NCBI RefSeq assembly: GCF_024436035.1
Contig: NZ_JANFNG010000007.1
Span: 62,001 to 126,000 of the forward strand
Length of the DNA: 64,000 nucleotides
Reading direction: 5' to 3'
Source of the DNA: Streptomyces humicola
Lineage (GTDB): Bacteria; Actinomycetota; Actinomycetes; Streptomycetales; Streptomycetaceae
Each line of letters starts with the position of its first letter. Within the stretch, counting starts at the first letter, position 1. Of the stretch, positions 1 to 8,129 are shown one piece after another. The notes under the pieces were generated by a model. That model did not search any database, was not told the origin of the DNA, and was given only the letters and a program-made list of their open reading frames with translations. A program made the translations under genes and the position numbers.

Positions 1-710
1 TCTCCGGCCTGTCCGCCTCCGACATCCTCGACGAGCTCATCGACGCCGGGCTCGAATCGCTTACCGGTGGCGGCGCGGAGATCTTCGACTGGGAGGTGCG
101 GCAGCACATCGTCGACCACGCCACCCACTGGGACGACTGGTCACGCATCCACCGCCTGGCACACTCCAAGGGGCTGAAGACCCCGTCCACCATGCTCTAC
201 GGGCACATCGAGGAGCCGCGCCACCGTGTCGACCACGTGTTGAGGCTGCGCGAACTGCAGGACGAGACCGGAGGCTTCCAGGTCTTCATCCCGCTGCGCT
301 ACCAGCATGACTTCGTCGACATGAAGGACGGCAAGATCCGCAACCGGCTGCAGGCGCAGACCACGATGGCTTCGGGCGCCGAGGCGCTGAAGACCTTCGC
401 CGTCTCCCGGCTGCTCTTCGACAACGTGCCGCACGTGAAGGTGTTCTGGGTCATGCACGGCCTCGCGACGGCGCAGCTCGCGCTCAACCACGGTGCGGAC
501 GACATGGACGGTTCGGTGGTCGAGTACAAGATCACGCACGATGCCGACGACTTCGGCACGCCGAACAAGCTCACCCGTGAGGACATCCTGGAGCTGATCC
601 GGGACGCCGGCTTCCGCCCGGTCGAGCGCAACACGCGCTACGAGGTCATCCGCGAGTACCCGGGTCCGGACCCGGAACGGCGCGAGTCGCCGCAGCCGAT
701 GCGCGTCTGA
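1..710 (+). CDS. mqnE: Aminofutalosine synthase MqnE, 3' part
   Basis: The reading frame is open from base 3 and gives 235 residues; the 5' part lies outside the window. It is the C-terminal part of a radical-SAM enzyme of the futalosine pathway. A GGGAEIFD segment is followed by HRVDHVLRLRELQDETGGFQ and FIPLRYQHDF, typical of MqnE rather than MqnC. MqnE joins the MqnA product 3-[(1-carboxyvinyl)oxy]benzoate to SAM, forming 6-amino-6-deoxyfutalosine in menaquinone biosynthesis. The radical-SAM cysteine motif is N-terminal in this family and therefore not visible here. mqnA and mqnC occur further along the same strand. An imperfect palindrome at 723-737 lies just downstream and may be a weak terminator. 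Confidence 0.93.
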   Translation, partial: SGLSASDILDELIDAGLESLTGGGAEIFDWEVRQHIVDHATHWDDWSRIHRLAHSKGLKTPSTMLYGHIEEPRHRVDHVLRLRELQDETGGFQVFIPLRYQHDFVDMKDGKIRNRLQAQTTMASGAEALKTFAVSRLLFDNVPHVKVFWVMHGLATAQLALNHGADDMDGSVVEYKITHDADDFGTPNKLTREDILELIRDAGFRPVERNTRYEVIREYPGPDPERRESPQPMRV

Positions 711-738
711 CGTTCGACACCGTCCGACCGTCGGACGT

Positions 739-768
739 ACGTCACCATCTGTTACGTCACCATCTGTT
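739..768 (+). repeat. 15-bp perfect tandem duplication
   Basis: Two adjacent identical copies of acgtcaccatctgtt lie in the short gap between mqnE and the acetyltransferase gene. No coding sense was seen. It is probably a slippage duplication and may sit in the promoter region of the downstream gene. Confidence 0.85.
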
Positions 769-819
769 CTGCGAAACGCGTTGGACGACCGCGTGGCGCG
801 TAAGGGATACTCGGCGCTG

Positions 820-1338
820 ATGTCTCTTACCTTCCTCCGTGACCCCGACCTCACGCCCGAGCGCCGTGACGAGATCGTCCGCCTGTGGACCGAGGTCTCC
901 ACCGCGGGCGGCGCGGTCGGCTTCGTCCCGCCGGTGACCCTCGACGAGGTCCGCGCGGTCGCCGATGTGCAGCTCGACGCCACCGCGCGCGGCGCCCTGC
1001 GACTGCTCACCGCGTACGAGGACGGCCGCCTGGCGGGCACGGTCTTCCTCAAGCTCAATACGCACCGGCTGATGCAGCATTGGTGCACCTTCGTCACGGT
1101 CATGATCGACCCCGCCCTGCAAGGCGGCGGGCGCGGCGACCAGATGCTGCGCGAGGCCATCCGCATGGCGCGTGACCTGGGATTCCTCGCCGTTCAGCTG
1201 GACTGCCGGGGCGGCACCGGCGTCGACGCGTTCTATGCGCGCTTCGGCTTCAAGGAGGTCGGCCGGGTTCCGGAGATGATCCACATGGGCGGCGGGGAAT
1301 ACCGTGACTCCATTGCCATGTGGCTCCCGCTGAATTGA
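820..1338 (+). CDS. GNAT-family N-acetyltransferase
   Basis: A 172-residue protein with the GNAT layout. A central beta-strand (CTFVTVMIDPALQGGGRG) leads into the acetyl-CoA pyrophosphate loop, here QGGGRGDQML, followed by helix 3 (REAIRMARDLGF) and the late VDAFYARFGFKEVGRV segment that is usual near the C-terminus. The substrate cannot be told from sequence. The ATG at 820 was preferred because it gives a compact protein; an in-frame TTG at 781 would add 13 residues. It stands alone between mqnE and a small membrane-protein gene on the same strand. Confidence 0.8.
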   Translation: MSLTFLRDPDLTPERRDEIVRLWTEVSTAGGAVGFVPPVTLDEVRAVADVQLDATARGALRLLTAYEDGRLAGTVFLKLNTHRLMQHWCTFVTVMIDPALQGGGRGDQMLREAIRMARDLGFLAVQLDCRGGTGVDAFYARFGFKEVGRVPEMIHMGGGEYRDSIAMWLPLN

Positions 1339-1397
1339 TCGACACCGTTCCATGCTTCACTGGTGGGGACCGAACGGAACGAAAGAGTGGAATCGCC

Positions 1398-1712
1398 GTG
1401 AGCTGGAAGCCGAGCCCCATGCTCCGATACACCGCGATGCGCGCGGGACTTTTCGTCGTGTGCTTCCTCGCCATCTGGGGCCTGGTCTACCTGCACGTTC
1501 TCCCCGCCGGACTCGGCAAGTCCAACCTGCTGTGGGTGATGCTGCTCGCGCTCGTCATCTCCGCCCCGCTCAGCTACGTGCTGCTGCGCGGCGCCCGTGA
1601 CGAGGCGTCCGTGCAGGTCTCGGAGCGTGTGGAGCGCACCCGGCAGGCCTTGGCCAGTCAGGCGAGCGTCGAGGACGAAGCGGACGAAGCGACCCGTAGC
1701 ACGCAAAGCTGA
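1398..1712 (+). CDS. Small membrane protein, DUF4229-like
   Basis: A 104-residue protein starting at GTG. It has two hydrophobic helices, about residues 12-32 and 39-60, separated by a short loop containing GLGKSN. A charged, probably cytoplasmic C-terminal tail rich in Glu, Arg and Ala follows. The size, helix pair and tail match the DUF4229 family of actinobacteria, which has no assigned function. A 7-2-7 palindrome (gacggtg-ct-caccgtc, 1725-1740) follows the stop and could end the transcript or act as an operator for the transporter gene downstream. Confidence 0.65.
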   Translation: MSWKPSPMLRYTAMRAGLFVVCFLAIWGLVYLHVLPAGLGKSNLLWVMLLALVISAPLSYVLLRGARDEASVQVSERVERTRQALASQASVEDEADEATRSTQS

Positions 1713-1796
1713 CTTATGTGATGTGACGGTGCTCACCGTCCTCCGTCGCCTCAACTCAAAGAATCACTTTGGGTTTGTCAAAGACGGAGTGTTAGC

Positions 1797-3131
1797 GTGC
1801 GATCCATGTCCAATACATCCAGTCGCCCCGATGCGCCCGCGTCCCGCCGAATACCCCGGATGCCCTTCTGGGCTCAGATCCTCCTCGGCCTGGTGTGTGG
1901 CGCGCTGCTCGGCTGGATCGCACACAGCCAGGACGTCCTGTGGCTTGGCGCGACGTTGAAGCAGACCGGCTCGCTCTTCATCCAACTGCTGAAGCTCGCG
2001 ATCGCCCCGCTGGTCTTCTTCGCCATCGTTGTCTCCATCACCAACCTGCGGAACGTCTCCAACGCCGCACGGCTGGCCACCCGCACCCTGCTGTGGTTCA
2101 TGGCCACCTCGCTCATCGCGGTGATCATCGGCCTGGCCATCGCCCTGATCACCCACCCGGGCGCAGGCACCGGCCTGACCGCCGCGAACGGCGCCAAGCC
2201 GCAGCACACCGGTTCCTGGCTCGACTTCATCACCGGCATCGTCCCGACCGACGTGATCACGCCGTTCACCCAGCTCAACGTCTTGCAGATCGTGTTCATG
2301 GCCGCCGTCGTCGGTATCGCGGCGCTGCAACTCGGTGAGAAGGCCCAACCGTTCCTCACCCTCAGCGAGACGACCCTCGCGCTGCTGCAGAAGGCGCTGT
2401 GGTGGGTCATCCGCCTCGCCCCGCTGGGCACGCTCGGCCTCATCGGCAACGCGATCAACGCCTACGGCTGGGGGCTGATCAAGCAGTACGCGACCTTCAC
2501 CGCCGACGTCTACGTCGGCTGCCTGCTCGTGCTCTTCGGCGTCTACCCGCTGCTGCTCACGCTGGTCGCCAAGGTCAGCCCCGTTCAGTTCTTCCGCGGC
2601 GCGTGGCCGGCGATCCAACTCGCCTTCGTCTCCCGCTCCTCGGTGGGCACCATGCCCGTCACCCAGAAGGTGACCGAGCGGCTCGGCGTGCCCCGCGAGT
2701 ACGCCTCGTTCGCGGTGCCGTTCGGCTCGACGACGAAGATGGACGGCTGCGCCTCGATCTACCCCGCGCTCGCATCGGTCTTCATCGCCGAGGTCTTCGG
2801 CGTCCACCTGGGCATCCGCGACTACCTGCTGATCGTCTTCGTCTCGGTCATCGGCTCCGCCGCCACCGCCGGCCTGACCGGCGCAACGGTGATGCTGACG
2901 CTCACCCTGTCCACCCTGGGCCTCCCGCTCGCCGGCGTCGGCCTCCTGCTGGCGATCGACCCGATCCTGGACATGATGCGGACGGCCACGAACGTTGCCG
3001 GCCAATCGGTATGCACGTTGCTGGTCGCCGCGCGGGAGGGAATCCTGGACCGCGACAAGTTCGGCTCGGTGCACGGGGATCTGGACTTGGACCGGACGGG
3101 GGAGGCTGAGTCGGCTGCGGTTGCCGTGTAG
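1797..3131 (+). CDS. DAACS-family (GltP/DctA-like) transporter
   Basis: A 444-residue polytopic membrane protein of the dicarboxylate/amino acid:cation symporter family. Recognisable parts are the first helices (AQILLGLVCGALLGWI), the serine-rich hairpin HP1 (SRSSVGTMPVTQKV) and the helix-7 signature. The C-terminal segment DMMRTATNVAG carries the substrate-binding arginine. Two positions depart from the family pattern. The NMDG motif reads KMDG (codon aag), and NVTGD reads NVAGQ. Both asparagine and aspartate are sodium ligands in GltPh, so ion coupling is probably altered. The GTG at 1797 or the ATG three codons later (1806) can start it. Substrate is unknown; a C4-dicarboxylate or acidic amino acid is usual for the family. 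Confidence 0.85.
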   Translation: MRSMSNTSSRPDAPASRRIPRMPFWAQILLGLVCGALLGWIAHSQDVLWLGATLKQTGSLFIQLLKLAIAPLVFFAIVVSITNLRNVSNAARLATRTLLWFMATSLIAVIIGLAIALITHPGAGTGLTAANGAKPQHTGSWLDFITGIVPTDVITPFTQLNVLQIVFMAAVVGIAALQLGEKAQPFLTLSETTLALLQKALWWVIRLAPLGTLGLIGNAINAYGWGLIKQYATFTADVYVGCLLVLFGVYPLLLTLVAKVSPVQFFRGAWPAIQLAFVSRSSVGTMPVTQKVTERLGVPREYASFAVPFGSTTKMDGCASIYPALASVFIAEVFGVHLGIRDYLLIVFVSVIGSAATAGLTGATVMLTLTLSTLGLPLAGVGLLLAIDPILDMMRTATNVAGQSVCTLLVAAREGILDRDKFGSVHGDLDLDRTGEAESAAVAV

Positions 3132-3405
3132 CGAGGGCGTGACGCGCTCGCCACGAGTGTTCGCTCCGGGATGGTCAGAAGCCGGCCCGAAAAGGATATA
3201 CCACGCGGGTGACATGCAACGATCGACCGAACATACCTAGAACGGCTAACACAATGAGGTGGGCCGGCCTGATGGCCGTGTTATCGGTCCCGCTGAGCGG
3301 CATGGCGAGCAGGGCCGTGGCCGGCTCGGGGATCGTTCCCCATGGCGTCACCATGGCGATGCCCCCCGGGTTCGCCGCGCGCGGCGTCGCGTCGCGTGTC
3401 GGGCG

Positions 3406-3825
3406 TCAGGCCGCGCAGGCGGCGACCAGTTCGATCTCGAAGCCGTCGTCGTTCTCCAAGTACGCCGCGTAGCGCAGGTCGCCTCCCGCGTGCGGGTGGC
3501 GGTCGGGGAAGAGGAGGCGCCAGCCGTGGTGCTGGGCCTCGGCGGTCAGGGCGTCGACCGCGGCGGCGTCGGCGACGTGGAAGGCCAGATGGTTCAGGCC
3601 CGGGCGGAGGCGGTCATGGTGGTCGGCGCTCATCGCCGGTGACTCCTCGACGACCAGGTAGGTCGCGCCGAGCCGCCAGCTGCGCCCGCGGTCCCACTCC
3701 TGGTACGGGGTGTAGCCGAGCGCGCCGAGCGCGCCGAGCAGCCAGCTGAAGCTGGTGATGGCGCGCTGCAGGTCGGGCACCCACAGCTCCACGTGGTGGA
3801 GCGTTCCGGTGACGTGATGCGGCAT
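3406..3825 (-). CDS. VOC-superfamily (glyoxalase/bleomycin-resistance-like) protein
   Basis: A 139-residue single-module vicinal-oxygen-chelate protein. It begins LHHVELWVPDL, where the His is the usual first metal ligand. The second half begins LNHLAFHVADAAAVDAL and ends YLENDDGFEIELVA, where the Glu is the usual last ligand. Two beta-alpha-beta-beta-beta repeats are visible, as expected for the fold. Members include glyoxalase I, extradiol dioxygenases and drug-binding proteins; substrate cannot be inferred. It stands alone. The hairpin at 3841-3873 separates it from the next minus-strand gene. Confidence 0.8.
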   Translation of the reverse strand: MPHHVTGTLHHVELWVPDLQRAITSFSWLLGALGALGYTPYQEWDRGRSWRLGATYLVVEESPAMSADHHDRLRPGLNHLAFHVADAAAVDALTAEAQHHGWRLLFPDRHPHAGGDLRYAAYLENDDGFEIELVAACAA

Positions 3826-3840
3826 TGCGCCATTGTGCCG

Positions 3841-3873
3841 AAGGGGCGCCCGGCCGGAAGCCGGGCGCCCCTT
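3841..3873 (-). terminator. Strong hairpin terminator
   Basis: A perfect 14-bp GC-rich inverted repeat with a 5-base loop (cggaa) lies 19 bases past the stop of the secreted SH3-like gene and just upstream of the VOC gene start. There is no clear U-tract, which is common for streptomycete terminators. Confidence 0.8.
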
Positions 3874-3892
3874 CGCGGGAGGTTACGGGGTG

Positions 3893-4540
3893 TCAGCCGT
3901 TGCCGCCGACCTCGGTGGGCATGCCGGACGTCCTGCTCTGCTCTTTCTGCAACTCGCTCTGCAGCTCGTTCTGCATGTCCTGCTGGGTCGCCTGGCTCAG
4001 CTGGTTCTCCAGGCTCTGCGCGTTCAGAGCGCCCTGCCCGCCCTGCTCGCCCTGCGACTTCTGCAGGGCGAGCGGGTGGTGGCCGTGGTGCTTGACGACG
4101 TGGCGGTGGTGGTGCTTCGCCTTGGGGTGGTGGCGGCGCGGCCCGGTGGTGTGGACGAGCCCATCCTTGCGGTGGTGGAGGCGGCGCGGGTGGACCACTT
4201 TCCCGTGGCGTGCGCACCAGACCGGGGACTTGTCGACGCGTGAGATGAGGACGGAGCTGATCCACATCGCGGGACGTTCGTTCAGCCTGTACCAGAGCCG
4301 GTGACCGCGCACCGACTGCCCGCTGGTCCTGCACAGCAGCGGAACGATCTGGCCGTCACGCAGATGCGCGATAACCGTGTAGTTGGTGCCGGGCCCGGAC
4401 CTGGCCACGCCCCCGTGGTGGGCGAGGACTTTGCCGCGGGCCAGCGGCGGGGTGTGCTCGGCCTGTGCGGCCTGAGCCGGGATTGCGGAGACGCAGAGGA
4501 GCGCGGCGACTGCGGAGGCTGCTGCGGCTAGGCGACGCAT
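3893..4540 (-). CDS. Secreted SH3-like protein with His-rich region
   Basis: A 215-residue exported protein. The ATG at 4540 follows a GAGG ribosome site and begins a signal peptide of about 25 residues (MRRLAAAASAVAALL...PAQA). Residues about 38-100 resemble a bacterial SH3 domain, with VARSGPGTNYTVIAHLRDG followed by WISSVLI. Residues about 117-155 are very rich in His, Arg and Lys (HPRRLHHRK, HHHRHVVKHHGHH) and could bind metal or polyanions. Residues about 160-205 are Gln/Glu/Leu-rich and probably helical. Four cysteines are present, three in the mature part. It may be a cell-wall-associated protein, but no enzyme domain is visible. Confidence 0.7.
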   Translation of the reverse strand: MRRLAAAASAVAALLCVSAIPAQAAQAEHTPPLARGKVLAHHGGVARSGPGTNYTVIAHLRDGQIVPLLCRTSGQSVRGHRLWYRLNERPAMWISSVLISRVDKSPVWCARHGKVVHPRRLHHRKDGLVHTTGPRRHHPKAKHHHRHVVKHHGHHPLALQKSQGEQGGQGALNAQSLENQLSQATQQDMQNELQSELQKEQSRTSGMPTEVGGNG

Positions 4541-4836
4541 TGTTACCTCAGTTCCTGGGTCGAAGCCTAATGTCGAAGGGGTGTGCCCAGCATGCGCGGG
4601 CAACGTCACCGAATGCCCTCAGTCGGGCCGGGGGACACGTCCAATCGCCCGGACGGGCGTAGCGATTCACGCTCTTGGGGGGCTCGCGGTGGTGGTGGCC
4701 TGGTGGTGGGGGCGTGGTGGCGGCGGGGTGGAGATCGCCGCTGATCCATTGGCGGGACCTGTACCCAGGAGTAAGTTTCCGGCAGTAACCACCTCGGCCG
4801 ACCGCGGGCCGCAACGCCGCGCCACCGGAGACGCCC

Positions 4837-6735
4837 ATGTCCCGTACCGTGCCACCGAACACCACATCTCCCGAGCCGGAGCTGACCCGCGAGGGCGGCC
4901 GCGTCGTCGGTGCGGCCACGCCCGCGCTCGTACCGCCCGTCACCTCCGGAAGCCTCGCCGAGATCCCGTTCCGCAACGCGGAAGAGGCACCCGCCGAGGT
5001 CGTGATCAGCCGCAAGGATGACTCCGGCATCTGGCACGACGTCACCTGCGCGGCCTTCCGGGAAGAGGTGCTCGCCGTCGCCAAGGGCCTGATCGCCTCC
5101 GGGGTCGGGCCCGGCGACCGGGTGGCGATCATGGCTCGTACCACCTACGCCTGGACGCTGCTCGACTTCGCGGCCTGGGCGGCGGGCGCCATCACCGTCC
5201 CCATCTACCCGATCTCCTCGGCCTCCCAGGCCGCCTGGATCCTCGAGGACTCCGGCGCGACCGCATGTGTCGTGGAGAACGTCGAGCAGGCGCGGCTCAT
5301 CACGGGCATACGAGGCCAGCTCCCGGCGCTGCGCGAGCTGTGGCAGATCGACACCGGGGCGATCTCTCAGCTGATCTCAGCAGGTTGGGGCACCGCCGAC
5401 ACCGAGGTCGGCCGGCGCAAGGCGGCCGTCGGCCCGCAGCACATCGCCACCCTCATCTACACCTCCGGCACGACCGGCCGTCCCAAGGGCTGCGTGCTCA
5501 CCCACGGCAACTTCTTCGCCGAGGTCGACAACGCCGTCGAACTGCTCTTCCCCGTCTTCAAATCCGTCAGCAGCGAGCCCGCCTCCACGCTGCTCTTCCT
5601 CCCGCTGTCGCACGTCTTCGGCCGGATGGTGGCGGTAGGTTGTCTGCGGGCGCGGGTGCGGCTCGGGCACGCAGCGAGCATCGCCACCGAGGACCTCCTC
5701 GCCGATCTCGCCGGTTTCCAGCCGACGTTCCTGCTGGCGATCCCGTACGTCCTGGAGAAGGTCTACAACACCGGCCGCGCGACCGCCGAAAGGATGGGCC
5801 GGGCCTCCTCCTTCGACCGGGCCGCGCGGATCGCCCGGCGGTACGGGGAGGTGCTCACCGCGCAGGTGGCCGACGGGGGACCGCCCCCGCCGATGAAGCT
5901 GCGCGCCGCGCACGCCCTGTACGACCCGCTGGTCTACCGGCGGATCCGCGCCGCGCTCGGCGGCAAGGTGCGCTACGTGATCTGCGGCGGTTCGCCGCTC
6001 GGCAAGCGGCTCGCAGCGTTCTACGCGGGCGCCGGCGTCGAGGTGTTCGAGGGCTACGGCCTCACCGAGACGACGGCCGCCGCCACCGTCACTCCTCCGC
6101 TGAAGCCGCGGCTCGGCACGGTGGGCCGTCCGCTGCCCGGCAGCGCGGTGCGCATCGCCGACGACGGCGAGGTGTGGCTGAGCGGTGGCCAGCTCTTCGC
6201 CGGTTACTGGAACGGCGGCGAGCTCCAACCTGCCGACCGGGGCGGCTGGTTCGCCACCGGGGACATCGGAGAGCTGGACGACGACGGCTACTTGGCGATC
6301 ACCGGCAGGAAGAAGGAGATCCTCATCACGTCCGGCGGGAAGAACGTCGCTCCCGCGCCGCTCGAGGACCGGATCCGGGCTCATCCGCTCGTCGGCCAGT
6401 GCATGGTCGTCGGCGACCACCGCCCGTACGTGGCCGCGCTGATCACCCTTGATCCGGACGGGCTCGCGCACTGGCGCAGCGTGCGGAAGAAGGAGACGCT
6501 CAGCCTGGAGGCGATCACGCACGACAGGGATCTGCTCGCCGATCTGCAGCGTGCGGTGGACGAGGCGAACTCGCTGGTGTCGAGGCCCGAGTCGATCCGG
6601 AGGTTTGTGGTGCTGGCGGAGGAGTTCACCGAGGACAACGGGCGGCTTACCCCGTCGATGAAGCTCAAGCGGAGGGTGATCGCCGCGGACTTCGCCAAGG
6701 AGATCGAGGGGCTCTACGCGCAGGACGCGCGCTGA
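4837..6735 (+). CDS. Long-chain acyl-CoA synthetase (AMP-forming)
   Basis: A 632-residue ANL-superfamily enzyme that activates a fatty acid through an acyl-AMP to acyl-CoA. The phosphate loop YTSGTTGRPKGC lies near residue 207 and the adenine motif EGYGLTETTAA near 405. WFATGDIGELDDDGYLAITGRKKE near 470 includes the hinge Asp and the Arg that binds ribose. The late ITSGGKNVAPAPLED is followed by a catalytic-lysine region (LTPSMKLKRR). Length and motif order match the FAA1-like long-chain synthetases of actinobacteria. It appears to be monocistronic. The 296-base gap upstream holds a G-rich stretch (about 4687-4735) but no recognisable operator. Confidence 0.88.
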   Translation: MSRTVPPNTTSPEPELTREGGRVVGAATPALVPPVTSGSLAEIPFRNAEEAPAEVVISRKDDSGIWHDVTCAAFREEVLAVAKGLIASGVGPGDRVAIMARTTYAWTLLDFAAWAAGAITVPIYPISSASQAAWILEDSGATACVVENVEQARLITGIRGQLPALRELWQIDTGAISQLISAGWGTADTEVGRRKAAVGPQHIATLIYTSGTTGRPKGCVLTHGNFFAEVDNAVELLFPVFKSVSSEPASTLLFLPLSHVFGRMVAVGCLRARVRLGHAASIATEDLLADLAGFQPTFLLAIPYVLEKVYNTGRATAERMGRASSFDRAARIARRYGEVLTAQVADGGPPPPMKLRAAHALYDPLVYRRIRAALGGKVRYVICGGSPLGKRLAAFYAGAGVEVFEGYGLTETTAAATVTPPLKPRLGTVGRPLPGSAVRIADDGEVWLSGGQLFAGYWNGGELQPADRGGWFATGDIGELDDDGYLAITGRKKEILITSGGKNVAPAPLEDRIRAHPLVGQCMVVGDHRPYVAALITLDPDGLAHWRSVRKKETLSLEAITHDRDLLADLQRAVDEANSLVSRPESIRRFVVLAEEFTEDNGRLTPSMKLKRRVIAADFAKEIEGLYAQDAR

Positions 6736-6775
6736 GCCCCTCGGGGTTCTCGGTTCCTCGTTGCCGGCTCTCGGG

Positions 6776-6851
6776 CCTTGGCCCTTGACCCTTGGCCCTT
6801 GGCTCCTGGCCCTCGGGCCTCGTTCCTTCGTTCCTTCGTTCCTTCGTTCCT
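6776..6851 (+). repeat. Two adjacent short tandem repeats
   Basis: Five imperfect copies of a 7-base unit (ccttggc and variants) span about 6776-6810. After an 11-base spacer come three perfect copies plus one partial copy of the 8-base unit gttccttc, at 6822-6851. They fill the gap between the convergent acyl-CoA synthetase and lipase genes and touch the lipase stop codon. Such low-complexity DNA is unusual in this window. Confidence 0.9.
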
Positions 6852-8035
6852 CAGCAGTTTCCGTTCGTCGGTTCGGAGGCGAAACGGTCGGCCAGCCAGT
6901 TCATCGCCGGCGGTGATCCCACGATGGCGCCCTCGACGTGGCCGAGGAGCGGCAACGCCTGCCACTGCACATCGGCTCCCTTGGCGCACCAGTCACTGCG
7001 CAACTGCGCGCCGACGGCGTACGGGATGAGTTCGTCGGCGGTCGCCTGGTAGAGGTAGACGGGGGCGTCGGGGGCGCGTGTGCCGAGCTGGTCGGCGCGC
7101 AGCGCACGCAGCCAGTCGGGCTGGTAAAGCGGGTTGGTCACCGTCACCTGGTCGATGCTCTTGAACGCTTCTGCCACCGCGTCCTCCCCCACGCACTGCG
7201 TTTTGTCGAAGGCGACGTAGGCGCGGCTTTCTGCGTTGAGGTACTTGGCGAGGTCGAGTTGCGGATACGCGGTGTCGTGGCCGATTGCGGCCATGAGGAT
7301 CAGGCCTGCGCCGATGCCGCCGTTGTTGTAGTCGGCGACCTTGAGCAGATCGGCCGGGACGCCGCCGGTCGCAGTGCCTTTGACGTTCAGGTCGGGTGCG
7401 TACGAGCTGTGCAGCTCCGCTGCCCAGCTGGAGGCCTGCCCGCCTTGCGAGTAGCCCATGATCCCGACCGGACTGCTTGCGTCGAGGCCGGTGCCGGGCA
7501 GGCGCTCGGCCGCGCGGGCGGCGTCGAGGACGGCCTGTCCCTCGGCGCGGCCGACGGTGTACGTCTCCACGCCCGGACTGCCCACCAGCTCGTAGTCGGT
7601 GACGGCGACGGCCCAGCCGCGCAGCAGTGCCTGGTTGATCAGCGTGCCCTCGGCGGTGGTGCCGGTCGGGAACCCGGCGGACGGCACGCACTGCGGTGCG
7701 ATGCCGACGGTTCCGACGGCGTAGGTGACGAGCGGGCGCGGGCCGGTTCGGCCGTCGTCCGGGACGAGCACCGTGCCGGAGACGACGTTCGGCTGCCCGG
7801 TCGCGCTCGTCGAGCGATAGAGGATTTTCCATGCCTTGGCGTTCGACGGGGTGACGGGATTCGGCATGAAGCGGATCGGCTGGGCGCTGACGACGTCACC
7901 GGGTGCACCGGCAGGCTGCGCGGCGGCGGAGGGCGTGGGGCCGGTGAGCGCCGCCGTCAGGGTGACGGTCAGCAGGGCGGCCGCGGCCGTCAGCGCGCGT
8001 GCGCGACGCATGCGTCGTGCGGGGCTGCTGTGCAT
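6851..8035 (-). CDS. Secreted triacylglycerol lipase (LIP family)
   Basis: A 394-residue exported alpha/beta hydrolase. The ATG at 8035 was chosen because an AGGGAG ribosome site stands 7 bases upstream and a signal peptide follows (RRARALTAAAALLTVTLTAAL...PSAAA). The nucleophile elbow GYSQGG places the catalytic serine at about residue 196. The acid is likely in QATADELIPY and the histidine in LLGHVEG near the C-terminus. Overall it fits the secretory lipase family (LIP, Pfam PF03583), which hydrolyses tri- or monoacylglycerols. The AraC-type regulator gene lies 94 bases upstream on the same strand, and an acyl-CoA synthetase lies beyond the 3' end, suggesting lipid use. Confidence 0.85.
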   Translation of the reverse strand: MHSSPARRMRRARALTAAAALLTVTLTAALTGPTPSAAAQPAGAPGDVVSAQPIRFMPNPVTPSNAKAWKILYRSTSATGQPNVVSGTVLVPDDGRTGPRPLVTYAVGTVGIAPQCVPSAGFPTGTTAEGTLINQALLRGWAVAVTDYELVGSPGVETYTVGRAEGQAVLDAARAAERLPGTGLDASSPVGIMGYSQGGQASSWAAELHSSYAPDLNVKGTATGGVPADLLKVADYNNGGIGAGLILMAAIGHDTAYPQLDLAKYLNAESRAYVAFDKTQCVGEDAVAEAFKSIDQVTVTNPLYQPDWLRALRADQLGTRAPDAPVYLYQATADELIPYAVGAQLRSDWCAKGADVQWQALPLLGHVEGAIVGSPPAMNWLADRFASEPTNGNC

Positions 8036-8129
8036 GCGGGCTCTCCCTAGTGTCGGCGGGACGATGGGGAAGACTCGTGGCCCAAGGACCGTAGTGAGCG
8101 GCGAACCGGAAGCGGGCTGACCGGGCAGC

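Noticed and set aside
3254-3472. Small secreted protein frame on the plus strand with a signal-like start
   Set aside because: It runs across the 3' end of the VOC gene on the other strand, has no ribosome site, and its later part is only the antisense of that gene.
4687-4735. G-quadruplex upstream of the acyl-CoA synthetase gene
   Set aside because: The stretch is mostly GG and GGG runs of uneven spacing, common in high-GC DNA, and gives only a weak two-tetrad prospect.
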